From Dyella sp. M7H15-1 (GTDB lineage: Bacteria; Pseudomonadota; Gammaproteobacteria; Xanthomonadales; Rhodanobacteraceae): a stretch of 64,000 nt of DNA. The notes beneath the pieces are model-generated. The model was given only the letters and a program-made list of their open reading frames with translations. It was not told the DNA's origin and ran no database searches. Positions 53,801 through 62,838 of the stretch are shown piece after piece (within the stretch, counting starts at the first letter, position 1; each line of letters begins with the position of its first letter). Where the stretch lies: contig NZ_CP035300.1 of the NCBI RefSeq assembly GCF_004114615.1, forward strand, positions 1,612,001 to 1,676,000, given 5' to 3'. Position numbers and translations under genes: made by a program.

Positions 53801-56766
53801 TATTTGTCCTCCCGCTTTTGCTCATGCGCCTGAACTGCACCCTGCGCGGCCATGTTCGCAACCTTGCCAGTGACAATAGTGTTGATACGGATGACTGCGC
53901 CGTCCGCAGTGAAGGCATTAGCCCATGAATTAGGCAAATTCGCCCACTGAAACATCTGTGTCGCAAACATGCCGTTCACTGCCCCCACGGTCATTGAGGC
54001 ACCAAGACCAAGATAGGAGAAGCGCCGATCGAAGGCAGTGCCAAAATTTGCGTCATTCCAAATCCAATCCCAGCCCGCTCCGGCGACAGCTCCGCCGGTA
54101 TATCCGGCGCCAGAAGCAATCGCTCCGGTACCCGCCGCAGCGCCTAGCGAGTACCCCTGCGTGGCAACCTGATAAGCAGCCCACGCCTCTTGCCCCCAAG
54201 CCAACGTCGCAGGCGCTGCAGCAACCGCGACAGCGGTACCCGCGCCCGCCACCGCCGGAGCAAACATCAACTGCCCATTCTGGCTGACGACGTGATCCGC
54301 ATAGACCAATCCCCACTCTGATCGATGACTCAAATAATCCTGCAGGCTGATGTTCTGGTCCACTTGCAATCCCAACTGGGCAGCCATCGGATCGGTGGCA
54401 TAAGCAAAAGCGTCGAGGATGTTTGCCTTGCACGTGCCGGAGAGGCTACTGGCGCTGCCGCCACAAGCGCTGATGAGTTGTTGTTCCTGATTGGCTGACA
54501 ATATCTCCGCGTTGCTCTTGGCAGATTCGATGCAGACACGATCACCGTCGCATCGATTGATTTCCTTTTGCAGGTCGGTCAACTGCTGATGGGTCAGATA
54601 GTTGTACGTTGTTCCATCCAGCGCTGTCGCCGCGCCGGCACCGCCGCCTGCGGCTGCGCCTACCGCAGTGCTGGCCAGCTTCAACATCGTGGCAAATTCC
54701 GGTGATCCAGGTGTATAGCCTTGACTCACCAAATAGTCGGCCATCTTCTGGACCACGAGCTGATTGGCGGCAGCCCCCAGCACACCTTGCAGCACATTGC
54801 CACCACCTAGCGCTGCGATGCCAGCACCCACCACGCCATGCAGAATCGTTCGCTCCGGACTGCCTTCGGCCCAGCCCATCTGTCCAGCCAGGTCGCCGGC
54901 TGCTCGCATGCCCACCTGGCCGGCGACGTTGCCCAGCTCCATGTTCTCTTGCACTTTCTGCGCATCGAAGATCGGGTTTAGCGCTTGATTGTCGAGCGTG
55001 GGATTTCGATCAAGGCCACTGAGATCGGTATTGCCATCTCGTTGGATGATCGTGCCTTGCGCAATACCGCTATGCGTATCGCTGCTGCTATGGCCACTCT
55101 GTGGCACGCCCAACATCGGCGAACCACTGAAGCCACCACCAGCACTGTAACCCGCGCTCACGCCGACATTGCTGGCACTGTAGTTCGCTTCGTTGTGAAG
55201 GCTCTCGTAAGTGAGGCTTCCGGTATCCAGCAGGTTTTTGCTGGGGTCGGCACTGCTGGCCATCACACCACCGATCAGGTGCGTGTTGCCGCCCACGGTG
55301 ATATCAAAACCGCCACTACCCGCGCTGATGCCGCTCACGTCGGTGACGCTGGCATAGTGACTATTCACCTTGCTCTGGTTGTAGCTGACGCTGCCACCCG
55401 AGCCGTAGCCGATCACCATCTTGCCGCCCAGCTGTTGCTGTTTACTGGCGTAGTCGTCGGTGTCTTGTTCGCTTTGGATCAAGAGGTTGCCGCCGATGGC
55501 GCCGAGCACGGTGTTGCCGGTGAGTTGGGCGCCCTTGATGGTGGTGTCGTTGCCGCTGATCAGGATGAGTGTGTCACTGGCGTTGATGCTGCTGATCGCA
55601 TGGGTGATGCCGTTGCCGTGGGCGTTGCCTTGGCCGACGGAACCTTGTGCATAGAAGCCGAAGCCGTCGCTGCCGATCTGGATGCCGACACCGCCGCTGG
55701 CGTTCTGGTTGCTGCTTTGCAGGCTGTGGTTTTCTTGTTGGCTCAAGATGTTGAGGTTGTTGGCAGCGGCCAGCGCAACATTGTTGCCATTGACCTGACT
55801 GCCGATGATGTTCAGATCGCCACCGGTGGCTGCCATGACCACATCGCCGTTGCTTTGGATGCGGCTGCCGTAGGCGGTTTCGTCGTGGGTGGTGGTACTG
55901 CTGCTAGCGCTGCTGGCACCGATGCCCAGTTGCAGGTTGATGCCCCCTTGGCCTGTCGGCGTCTTGGTCGCGCCTTGCAGCCCGCCGGCCAGAGCGGTAC
56001 CCATGCCATCTTCCACGGCATAGGCGGCTTGGGCGGCATACAGCGCCTTGAGGCGGTCGTCGCTGACTTGGCTGCCGCGCTCGGCGCTGGCGTAGGCACT
56101 GTTGACCGCATTGGCGACAGCACCACCCAAGCCCAGCGTGATTCCCGCTTGTTGTTGTTTGTACGTCTGCGTGGTGTCTTGCGTACCCACCGCCGCGTCG
56201 AGGGTCACATCTTTGCCCACGATCGCCGTGCCGGTGTTGCTGATCACCTCGCTGCCGGTGATGTGCACGAGACTGCCGGCGGTGAGCGTGACGCCACCGT
56301 TCAAGCTGCCGATCAGGCTGCCTTGTGGGGTGGTGTCGGTTTCGGTGTAGCTCTGACTCTCTTTGCTGCGGCCGATCATCAGATTCAGGCCGCTGGTGAA
56401 AACACCGCTGGTCTTCGTGGTGCGCTCGTGCTGTTCGCTGTGGGTGTCGGTGGCGACGCCGATATTCAGGTTGTTGCCGGCGGCCATCACGATGTCGTCG
56501 GTGGCGACGATTTGTACGGCTTGGGTGTTCACGTCATGACCGGCGGCGACGGTGACGGTGTTGCCGCTGAGCAAGCCAGAGGTTTTCGTCGTGCTGTCTT
56601 GTTGCCAGGTGTGGTTTTCTTGGGCCGCGTGGAGGTTCACGTCGTGGCCGGCAGCTAGATGCGGTTGCCGCTGGAGCCAGCGACGTTCCTTACTCGCCGC
56701 CTGACCGATGGAACTGAGCACCTCCTCGAGTGCATCATTTGTTGCCGCACTTGTACGGGCTTTCAC
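53800..56766 (-). CDS. Module 2: orphan CdiA-like protein with alternative hydrophobic C-terminal domain
   Basis: The 988-codon frame has no TPS secretion domain. Residues about 38-605 repeat the end of the haemagglutinin part of module 1. Residues about 607-760 are a pretoxin-like region (VAGQVGMRAAGDLAGQMGW, GGGNVLQGVLGAAANQLVVQKM, ATALDGTTYNYLTHQQLTDL, with a Cys group INRCDGDRVC). The last 150 are Gly/Ala-rich and hydrophobic (APAVAGAGTAVAVAAAP, GTGAIASGAGYTGGAV), which suggests a membrane-inserting toxin. The GTG start lies within the upstream lipoprotein gene and the first ~36 residues are unlike haemagglutinin. Without a signal it is probably a recombination reservoir. Confidence 0.8.
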   Translation of the reverse strand: MKARTSAATNDALEEVLSSIGQAASKERRWLQRQPHLAAGHDVNLHAAQENHTWQQDSTTKTSGLLSGNTVTVAAGHDVNTQAVQIVATDDIVMAAGNNLNIGVATDTHSEQHERTTKTSGVFTSGLNLMIGRSKESQSYTETDTTPQGSLIGSLNGGVTLTAGSLVHITGSEVISNTGTAIVGKDVTLDAAVGTQDTTQTYKQQQAGITLGLGGAVANAVNSAYASAERGSQVSDDRLKALYAAQAAYAVEDGMGTALAGGLQGATKTPTGQGGINLQLGIGASSASSSTTTHDETAYGSRIQSNGDVVMAATGGDLNIIGSQVNGNNVALAAANNLNILSQQENHSLQSSNQNASGGVGIQIGSDGFGFYAQGSVGQGNAHGNGITHAISSINASDTLILISGNDTTIKGAQLTGNTVLGAIGGNLLIQSEQDTDDYASKQQQLGGKMVIGYGSGGSVSYNQSKVNSHYASVTDVSGISAGSGGFDITVGGNTHLIGGVMASSADPSKNLLDTGSLTYESLHNEANYSASNVGVSAGYSAGGGFSGSPMLGVPQSGHSSSDTHSGIAQGTIIQRDGNTDLSGLDRNPTLDNQALNPIFDAQKVQENMELGNVAGQVGMRAAGDLAGQMGWAEGSPERTILHGVVGAGIAALGGGNVLQGVLGAAANQLVVQKMADYLVSQGYTPGSPEFATMLKLASTAVGAAAGGGAGAATALDGTTYNYLTHQQLTDLQKEINRCDGDRVCIESAKSNAEILSANQEQQLISACGGSASSLSGTCKANILDAFAYATDPMAAQLGLQVDQNISLQDYLSHRSEWGLVYADHVVSQNGQLMFAPAVAGAGTAVAVAAAPATLAWGQEAWAAYQVATQGYSLGAAAGTGAIASGAGYTGGAVAGAGWDWIWNDANFGTAFDRRFSYLGLGASMTVGAVNGMFATQMFQWANLPNSWANAFTADGAVIRINTIVTGKVANMAAQGAVQAHEQKREDK
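54950..55896. repeat. Direct repeat of CdiA segment, copy in module 2
   Basis: Partner of 52485-53431 at constant offset 2465. This copy lies within the intact module 2 frame. Confidence 0.85.
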
Positions 56767-56992
56767 TAGTCAACTCCTTGCCTGTCGTCATATCCATCAT
56801 TGACACCGTTGCACCCGGATAGGCGCTACAAATTGCATTTCTAGCCGAGTAGATATGATTACCTTGCACGTCCATCACCATAGAGATTGGAACGCCATCC
56901 TTATTGATAGCGGAGACTCTGTATGTTCCGGATAAAGTGACACATCCTGCAAGGAAAAATGTAGTCAGAACGATGGAAATAGTATTTTTCAT
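56735..56992 (-). CDS. Small lipoprotein downstream of module 1
   Basis: The 85-residue product has a signal peptide with lipobox LAGC. The mature part is about 68 residues and contains two further cysteines near the C-terminus (ICSAYPGATV, SPYKCGNK). AAGGAG lies before the ATG. No family recognised. It follows the lipoprotein at 57014 and could be a second immunity protein for module 1, or a relic from an earlier toxin. Its last 32 nt overlap the module 2 frame. Confidence 0.65.
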   Translation of the reverse strand: MKNTISIVLTTFFLAGCVTLSGTYRVSAINKDGVPISMVMDVQGNHIYSARNAICSAYPGATVSMMDMTTGKELTSESPYKCGNK

Positions 56993-57013
56993 GCAGACTC
57001 TCCTTTTTTACGG

Positions 57014-57421
57014 TCAATGACAAACATCAGCGCGCGGAAATATTTTGCAAAACTGGCTATTCAATCGCGTATTCTCATCACGATGAGGCGCTGAAACCCC
57101 TGGCTTGCAAGCACGCATGCCTGAGTAGCCACCTTGGCAGACGTCAAATATTTTTCCGTCGTAGAGATAACCACTATTCGCCATACATCTGTACATAAGC
57201 GCGATTTCGTCGGGTGTCGTCGCCGCACTTATCATTCGATCTCTTACGCCATTTGGACTGGGATAGCCGCACTCAAGCATTGCCTTTCTGACAACTAGCT
57301 CATCATCACCAGGCCGCGACCATCTCTCGTATTCATAAGGATTGGGCTGAAATGGTTTGTAGCCAAAGCACGCCGTTAAGAGTGACGCAACTATCAGGGC
57401 AAGAATAAATCTTATCTTCAT
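57014..57421 (-). CDS. Small lipoprotein, candidate immunity protein of module 1
   Basis: The 135-residue product has a signal peptide with lipobox LLTAC. The mature protein has RWSRPGDDELVVRKAMLECGY and RCMANSGYLYDG, a W-x-x-PG...C...CM...GY pattern shared with the lipoprotein at 50685, and six further cysteines in its C-terminal part. AAGGAG lies 11 nt before the ATG; a GTG at 57430 forms a TAGTG overlap with the toxin stop. A membrane-anchored periplasmic immunity protein would fit a hydrolase-type toxin. Confidence 0.7.
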   Translation of the reverse strand: MKIRFILALIVASLLTACFGYKPFQPNPYEYERWSRPGDDELVVRKAMLECGYPSPNGVRDRMISAATTPDEIALMYRCMANSGYLYDGKIFDVCQGGYSGMRACKPGVSAPHRDENTRLNSQFCKIFPRADVCH

Positions 57422-57429
57422 AGGCTTCA

Positions 57430-60400
57430 CTACTCCTTACGGCCTGATGCAGGCATGGACATAGGCATCAGGGTGGGAAAGTCCTGCCAGAAGTTTCCGC
57501 ACGCCGCATCCTTACTTGCTCCATAACAGTTATGCGAGGTGTCCTTCTGCCCTGTCCCAGCCCGGATCATCTCCCAAAGTGACGACGATCCATCAGGAAT
57601 CGTGCCGCCCGTTGCAGGATTGCCGCCAATGAACCGCCCAACCGGATCGGCGATATGATTCTGCAACGTCAACACCATTCCCTGCCTTTGTGCCGGATCA
57701 GCAATAGCATCGCGATCCTGCAAGAAGCCCAAAATTTGGTCGGCTTTCGCTGCGTTATATGCCGGCCCAAAGAGGCTTACGGTCATCCCCGACAAAACGC
57801 CCTCCGCACCAGGCGTCTTGGCGATCGATTCCAAGGCGTTGCCGATGGTCATTGCCCCGCGGCTGTGCCCATCGAAATGCAAGGCGTCTTGCCCGTAGTA
57901 AAGCATCATCCACTTGGTTTCTTGCGTGGCATGGGTCAGGCCCCAGAAATCATTCTCAAGATTCTTCTGGTATCCCGCGACCAAGAGCTCAGACAGGGCA
58001 TTTCCAGCCTCGGGAAACGCAATGTAGTACTGGGGGCCGTCTCCGGCACTGCTGTGCTGATCCGCATATTTGGCCGCCGCCTCGTTGCCATTGAAGATGC
58101 CGTTGTCGGCGATATACACCGCACCGTCCTTGCCGGGCTGTAGTTGCATCTTTTGCTCGTCGGTCAACTTTCGACCAGGTATAGCCTTGCCATTCTCGTC
58201 ATACGCCACTTCATACACATCGGCCGACTTCACAAACATCGTGCGATACGCCTCATCGGTGAAGTGCGTACCCATCTGATAGCCCAGGCTGTTCGCCACC
58301 TGCTCCAACTCGGCGTTGGCTTGCAGCTTGCCAAGGTCTGGGCGCGCCAATGCTTGATTGTCAAGGCTGGCATCTCGACTCAGGCCCGCCATGGCTTGCT
58401 CAGCGCTCTTGCCCGTCAATGCTTGTTGCGCCTGCCCGTCCGCGATGGCGATCGTACCGTTGGCGATGGCGCTATGCGTGGTGCTGCTGTGCGCTTCGTC
58501 ATCACTGCCACCACCCATCAGGTTGCCCACGACGGTCTTGCCGATCGCATATTTGCTTCCGCTGAGTACGCTGTTGTCGCTACCCAAGCTGCTGCTTGAG
58601 ACTTTGCCACTGCTTTGGTTCTGGATGTCTTCATAGAGGAGCGTGCCAGTGGTCAAGCTGTTCTTGCTGGGATCGGCGCGGCTGGCGATCACCCCTCCGA
58701 CCAGGTGCGTGTTGCCACCTACGGTGATGTCGAAGCCGCCACTGCCCGCGCCGATACCGCTCACATCGGTCACGCCGGCATAGTGGCTGCTGGATTTGTT
58801 CTGACTGTAGCTAAAGCTGCCACCACCGCCGGCGCCAATGACCATGGCGCCACCGATTTGCTGTTGTTTGCTGGCAAAGTCGTCGGTGTCCTGTTCGCTT
58901 TGAATCAACAGGTGGTTGCCAACGTTGGCCAGCACGGTATTGCCTGTGAGTTGGGCGCCCTTGATGGTGGTGTCGTTGCCGCTGATCAACGTCAAGGTGT
59001 CGTTGGCGTTGATGCTGCTGATGGCGTGCGAGGTGCCGTTGCCATGCGCACTGCCCTGGCCTACCGAGCCTTCAGCGTAGACGCCGAAGCCGTTGCTGCC
59101 GATTTGCAGGCCGATGCCGCCGCTGGCGTTTTTGTTGGTGCTCTCCAGGCTGTGGTTCTCGGCCTGGCTCAGAAGGTTGAGGTGGTTGGCAGCGGCCAGC
59201 GCCACGTTCTGGCCATTGACTTGGCTGCCGATGATCGTCAGATCGCCGCCTGTGGCGGCAATCACCACGTCGCCGTTGCTTTGGATGCGGCTGCCATAAG
59301 CGGTTTCGTCGTGGGTAGTGGTGCTGCTGGATGCGCTGCTGGCGCCAAGGCCAATGCGTAAGCTGATGCCCTGACCGACATTTGTGCCTGCCGATGCGGC
59401 AGCGCTGGCTGCGTCTTGGTAGGCGTTGTACGCCTCGTAGGCGGTATAGGCGGATTGGCTCGCATACAGCGCTTTGAGGCGGTCGTCTTCGGCGTGGTTG
59501 GCGGCTTGAGAGCGGCCGTAGACACTCTGCGCGACGCTAGCCAAGCCCCCACCCAAACCCAGCGTGATCCCCGCTTGCTGTTGCTTGTACGTCTGCGTGA
59601 TGTCTTGCGTACCCACCGCCGCATCGAGGGTGACGTCGTTGCCAACGATGGCGGTGCCGGTGTCGCTCAGCACCTCGCTGCCGGTGATGTGCACGAGATT
59701 GCCCGCCGTAAGCGTGACGCCACCGTTCAAGCTGCCGATCAGGCTGCCTTGCGGGGTGGTGTCGGTTTCGGTGTACGTGTTGCTTTCCTTGCTGGACCCG
59801 ATCATCAGATTCAGGCCGCTGGTGAAAACACCGCTGGTCTTCGTGGTGCGCTCGTGCTGTTCGCTGTGGGTGTCGGTGGCGACGCCGATATTCAGGTTGT
59901 TGCCGGCGGCCATCACGATGTCGTCGGTGGCGACGATTTGTGCGGCTTGGGTGTTCACGTCATGACCGGCGGCGACGGTGACGGTGTTGCCGCTGAGCAA
60001 GGTGCCGACCGCCAGGCTGTCCTGGCTGGCATCGTGGGTGGTGGTGGTGCTGCTGCTGAGCAGGCCGGATTTTTTGGTGGTGCTGTCTTGTTGCCAGCTG
60101 TGGTTTTCTTGGGCCGCGTGGAGGTTCACGTCGTTGCCGGCGGCGAGTGCGATGGCACCGTTGCTGCTGGTGACGTTGGCGGCGACGGTGGTGAGGTCGT
60201 GGCCGGCGCTGAGGGCGATGCCGTGGGCGGCGTCGAGTGTGGTGCCGCGCAACGATTGGTCTTGCGTGATCTGGTTGTATTGGGTGTGGCCGCTCTGCCA
60301 ACTGTTGCCTTGGCTTTGGGTATCGGTGACGGCGTTGAGGGTGAGGTCGTGGCCGGCGCTGAGGGCGAGTTGATCGCCGGCTTGGAGCTGTGCGCCCTGG

Positions 60401-62838
60401 CTGGTGAGATCGTTGCCGGCGGCGAGCACGGCACTGCCGCCGGCGTGGAGCGTGGTGACATCGGTGTGCGTGCTCGCGCTGGCGGCGTGGGCGCTTTGCT
60501 GGCTGCTGCCTTGGCCGGCGGCGGCGTTGAGGGTGAAGTTATGGCCGGCGATCAGTTGTGCGTCGTTGCCGGCGTTGAGGGTGCTGGCGGTGGCGGTGAG
60601 GTCGTTGCCCGCCGCCAGGCCGAGGTTTTGGCCGGCGTTGACGTTAGCATGGTCGAGATTGAGGTTGTTGCCCGCTTGGGCGGTGAGGATGCCGGTGGCG
60701 CTGAGCTGGCCACCGGTGGCGATACCGGCGCGTTGCGCATCGCTGAGCGAGAGACCGCTGAGGTTGACGGTGCCCAGGCTGACGGTGCTGCTATCGGCGC
60801 GGCTGGTGAGGTTATTGCCGGCCACCAACGCGACGTTGCCGCCCTGGAGGGCGCCGGCGTTGAGCAGGTCTTGCGCGGCTTGCACGCTCAGGTTGCCGCC
60901 GGCCGCGACGGTGCCGGCGTTGAGCAGATTGCCGGCTTTCAGGCGGGCATCGTTGCTGGCTTGCAGGGTGCCCGTGTTGGTGAGCTGGTTGCTGGCGTTG
61001 ATGCTGACGGTGCTGCCTTGCATGACCGCGCCGCTGGCCACGTGGCTGGCGGTGTTCTGGCTCAGATACACCACTGGCACCAGGACTTGTTCGCCGTTCA
61101 CCGTTTGGTTGACCAGCCAGACCATGTCCTGGGTCAGGCTGGCGATCTGGGCGGGGGTGAGGGCGACGCCGACGCTGAGGTTGAATGACTGGGCTTCCTG
61201 CGTGCCCGCATCCATCAAGGCTTTGTATTGCTCCAACGCATCGCCGTTGCCGTCGAGGAAGCGGCGGCCCGTAAGGCTGGTGAGTTGGTCCATCACCAGC
61301 TGGGTTTCGTAGAAGGCATCGCCCAGGCGCTTCAAGGTGAGGTCACCTTGCAGGCCCAACTGGTTCAGGAGGTAGTCGCTGCCGAGGAAGCCGCTCATCG
61401 TGGCGAAGCGTGGATCGGTTTCCACCAGATACGGGCTGCCGTTGCCGGGGTGAAGGGTGTACAGGCCGTTGCGGGGCAGTTGCACCGGATAGGGCTGCTG
61501 CGGGGTGCCGACGAACGGGGCGCCGGGGGCGGGGCCGAGGTTGCCCAGGTTGCCGGGGTGGGTGTTGCCGACGACGTTGCCGGCGCCGCCGCCACCCTGG
61601 CCGCTGAGATATGGGCCGCTGCTGTTTTGTCCCAGACCCACGCCGCTGACCGGTTTGCCGTCGGCGCCGACGGGCGTGTTGCTGACGTCTTGCGCGCGGA
61701 TGTCCACCGCGTTGCCAGCGCTCATCGTGGCGCGCAAGCTGGGGCCGGCATCGAGGGTCAGAAAAGGCACGCTGCCCGCCGCCAGGGTGGCGCTCGTGAC
61801 GTGCTCGGCAAAGACCATCGGTGGTTGGTTGGATTCGCGGTTGGAGTACCAGCGCTTGCCGCGGTAATCGCCATCGACGGAGCGCACCAGGTCGTTCTGG
61901 AGCAACACGGTGGGGACGAAGGCGAGGTTTTGCACGGTGTCGCTGCCGACGTTGCCGCCCCCGTTGTTGCCATCCTGGCCGTTGATGATCAGATGGTTGC
62001 CGGCGGCGATCGTGGCGTTGCTGTTGAGGACGGAGCCGTTGAGGCGGATGTTGCCACCGGCCAAGAGGCGGCTTTCGGCGCTGGCGGCGGTGAGGCGGGT
62101 GATGGACAGGATGGTTTGCGTGAGCGTGTCGTAGGCGGCATCGCCGTAATAACCCAGCGGACCACAGCGCACGGCGTGGCCATTCATGCCGATGGTTTGC
62201 GCGTAGGCGTTGCAGAAGGTGGTGGCTTCGGGGTCGGTGGTCCAATCGAAGAGGGTGGTGCGGGTGGTGCGGTTGGCTTGCTGTTCGGCGGGGCTGAGCG
62301 TGTAGGTTTCCGTCTCCAGCACGCGCCGCTCGTTGGTGATCTGCTGGGCGTTGACGATGAGGTTGCCGCCGGCTTCGATGTCGCCGGAAAGGTTCGTCAC
62401 CGATTGACTGCGCGTGCCGGCGGCATCGGCGGCGAGGGTGAGGTCGCCCAGGCTGTAGAGCATGGCGTCGCGGTTGAGCAGATCGCCGGTGATATAGAGA
62501 TTGAGTGCATTGACGGCGGCGATCAGGCCGGTTTGGTAGGGGTTGTTGTCGGTTTGCGTGCCAAGGTCGGCGCCGTTGGTCAGGCTGGCAGCGTGGATCG
62601 TGATGGTGTTGCCGATGATGGTGCCGGTGTTGCTGACGTGGCTGGCGTTCAACACCAGGTTGTCGCCTTCGAGGCGGCCTTGGTTAGTTTGCGTGGCGGC
62701 ATGGAGGGTGGTGGTGCGGCTGTTGATGTCGGCGCCGGCCTGGTTGTCCAGACTGGCCGCGTTGACGGTGAGCGCGTTGACCGCTTGCAAGGTGGCGCCG
62801 CGGGTGTTGGTCAGTGTGCCGCCCAGGTTGAAGACCAC
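57430..62838 (-). CDS. Module 1: filamentous haemagglutinin/CdiA-type protein, C-proximal part
   Basis: The 1802-codon frame holds the haemagglutinin repeats (about 1-650 and 650-1100, FHA-type 20-residue units such as NLSVQAAQDLLNAG), the long Ser/Thr-rich HA2-type region (about 1090-1500) and a C-terminal part. There the motif DGHSRGAMTIG (about 1657-1661) and IGGNPATGG look like an alpha/beta-hydrolase nucleophile elbow and its partner loop. The ORF start is arbitrary: it continues from the frame at the right after a one-base frameshift near 62856. A surface-delivered toxin is the family role. No VENN motif was seen. Confidence 0.85.
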   Translation of the reverse strand: MVFNLGGTLTNTRGATLQAVNALTVNAASLDNQAGADINSRTTTLHAATQTNQGRLEGDNLVLNASHVSNTGTIIGNTITIHAASLTNGADLGTQTDNNPYQTGLIAAVNALNLYITGDLLNRDAMLYSLGDLTLAADAAGTRSQSVTNLSGDIEAGGNLIVNAQQITNERRVLETETYTLSPAEQQANRTTRTTLFDWTTDPEATTFCNAYAQTIGMNGHAVRCGPLGYYGDAAYDTLTQTILSITRLTAASAESRLLAGGNIRLNGSVLNSNATIAAGNHLIINGQDGNNGGGNVGSDTVQNLAFVPTVLLQNDLVRSVDGDYRGKRWYSNRESNQPPMVFAEHVTSATLAAGSVPFLTLDAGPSLRATMSAGNAVDIRAQDVSNTPVGADGKPVSGVGLGQNSSGPYLSGQGGGGAGNVVGNTHPGNLGNLGPAPGAPFVGTPQQPYPVQLPRNGLYTLHPGNGSPYLVETDPRFATMSGFLGSDYLLNQLGLQGDLTLKRLGDAFYETQLVMDQLTSLTGRRFLDGNGDALEQYKALMDAGTQEAQSFNLSVGVALTPAQIASLTQDMVWLVNQTVNGEQVLVPVVYLSQNTASHVASGAVMQGSTVSINASNQLTNTGTLQASNDARLKAGNLLNAGTVAAGGNLSVQAAQDLLNAGALQGGNVALVAGNNLTSRADSSTVSLGTVNLSGLSLSDAQRAGIATGGQLSATGILTAQAGNNLNLDHANVNAGQNLGLAAGNDLTATASTLNAGNDAQLIAGHNFTLNAAAGQGSSQQSAHAASASTHTDVTTLHAGGSAVLAAGNDLTSQGAQLQAGDQLALSAGHDLTLNAVTDTQSQGNSWQSGHTQYNQITQDQSLRGTTLDAAHGIALSAGHDLTTVAANVTSSNGAIALAAGNDVNLHAAQENHSWQQDSTTKKSGLLSSSTTTTHDASQDSLAVGTLLSGNTVTVAAGHDVNTQAAQIVATDDIVMAAGNNLNIGVATDTHSEQHERTTKTSGVFTSGLNLMIGSSKESNTYTETDTTPQGSLIGSLNGGVTLTAGNLVHITGSEVLSDTGTAIVGNDVTLDAAVGTQDITQTYKQQQAGITLGLGGGLASVAQSVYGRSQAANHAEDDRLKALYASQSAYTAYEAYNAYQDAASAAASAGTNVGQGISLRIGLGASSASSSTTTHDETAYGSRIQSNGDVVIAATGGDLTIIGSQVNGQNVALAAANHLNLLSQAENHSLESTNKNASGGIGLQIGSNGFGVYAEGSVGQGSAHGNGTSHAISSINANDTLTLISGNDTTIKGAQLTGNTVLANVGNHLLIQSEQDTDDFASKQQQIGGAMVIGAGGGGSFSYSQNKSSSHYAGVTDVSGIGAGSGGFDITVGGNTHLVGGVIASRADPSKNSLTTGTLLYEDIQNQSSGKVSSSSLGSDNSVLSGSKYAIGKTVVGNLMGGGSDDEAHSSTTHSAIANGTIAIADGQAQQALTGKSAEQAMAGLSRDASLDNQALARPDLGKLQANAELEQVANSLGYQMGTHFTDEAYRTMFVKSADVYEVAYDENGKAIPGRKLTDEQKMQLQPGKDGAVYIADNGIFNGNEAAAKYADQHSSAGDGPQYYIAFPEAGNALSELLVAGYQKNLENDFWGLTHATQETKWMMLYYGQDALHFDGHSRGAMTIGNALESIAKTPGAEGVLSGMTVSLFGPAYNAAKADQILGFLQDRDAIADPAQRQGMVLTLQNHIADPVGRFIGGNPATGGTIPDGSSSLWEMIRAGTGQKDTSHNCYGASKDAACGNFWQDFPTLMPMSMPASGRKE
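59282..59797. repeat. CdiA segment repeated in module 4
   Basis: This stretch matches 50045-50560 at an offset of about 9237. It carries the AYTAYEAYNAYQDAA variant, which module 2 lacks. Confidence 0.75.

Noticed and set aside
53800-57430. Classical VENN-type CdiA toxin boundary
   Set aside because: No VENN motif was seen; the tails seem to follow other pretoxin regions, so I did not assign the enterobacterial boundary.
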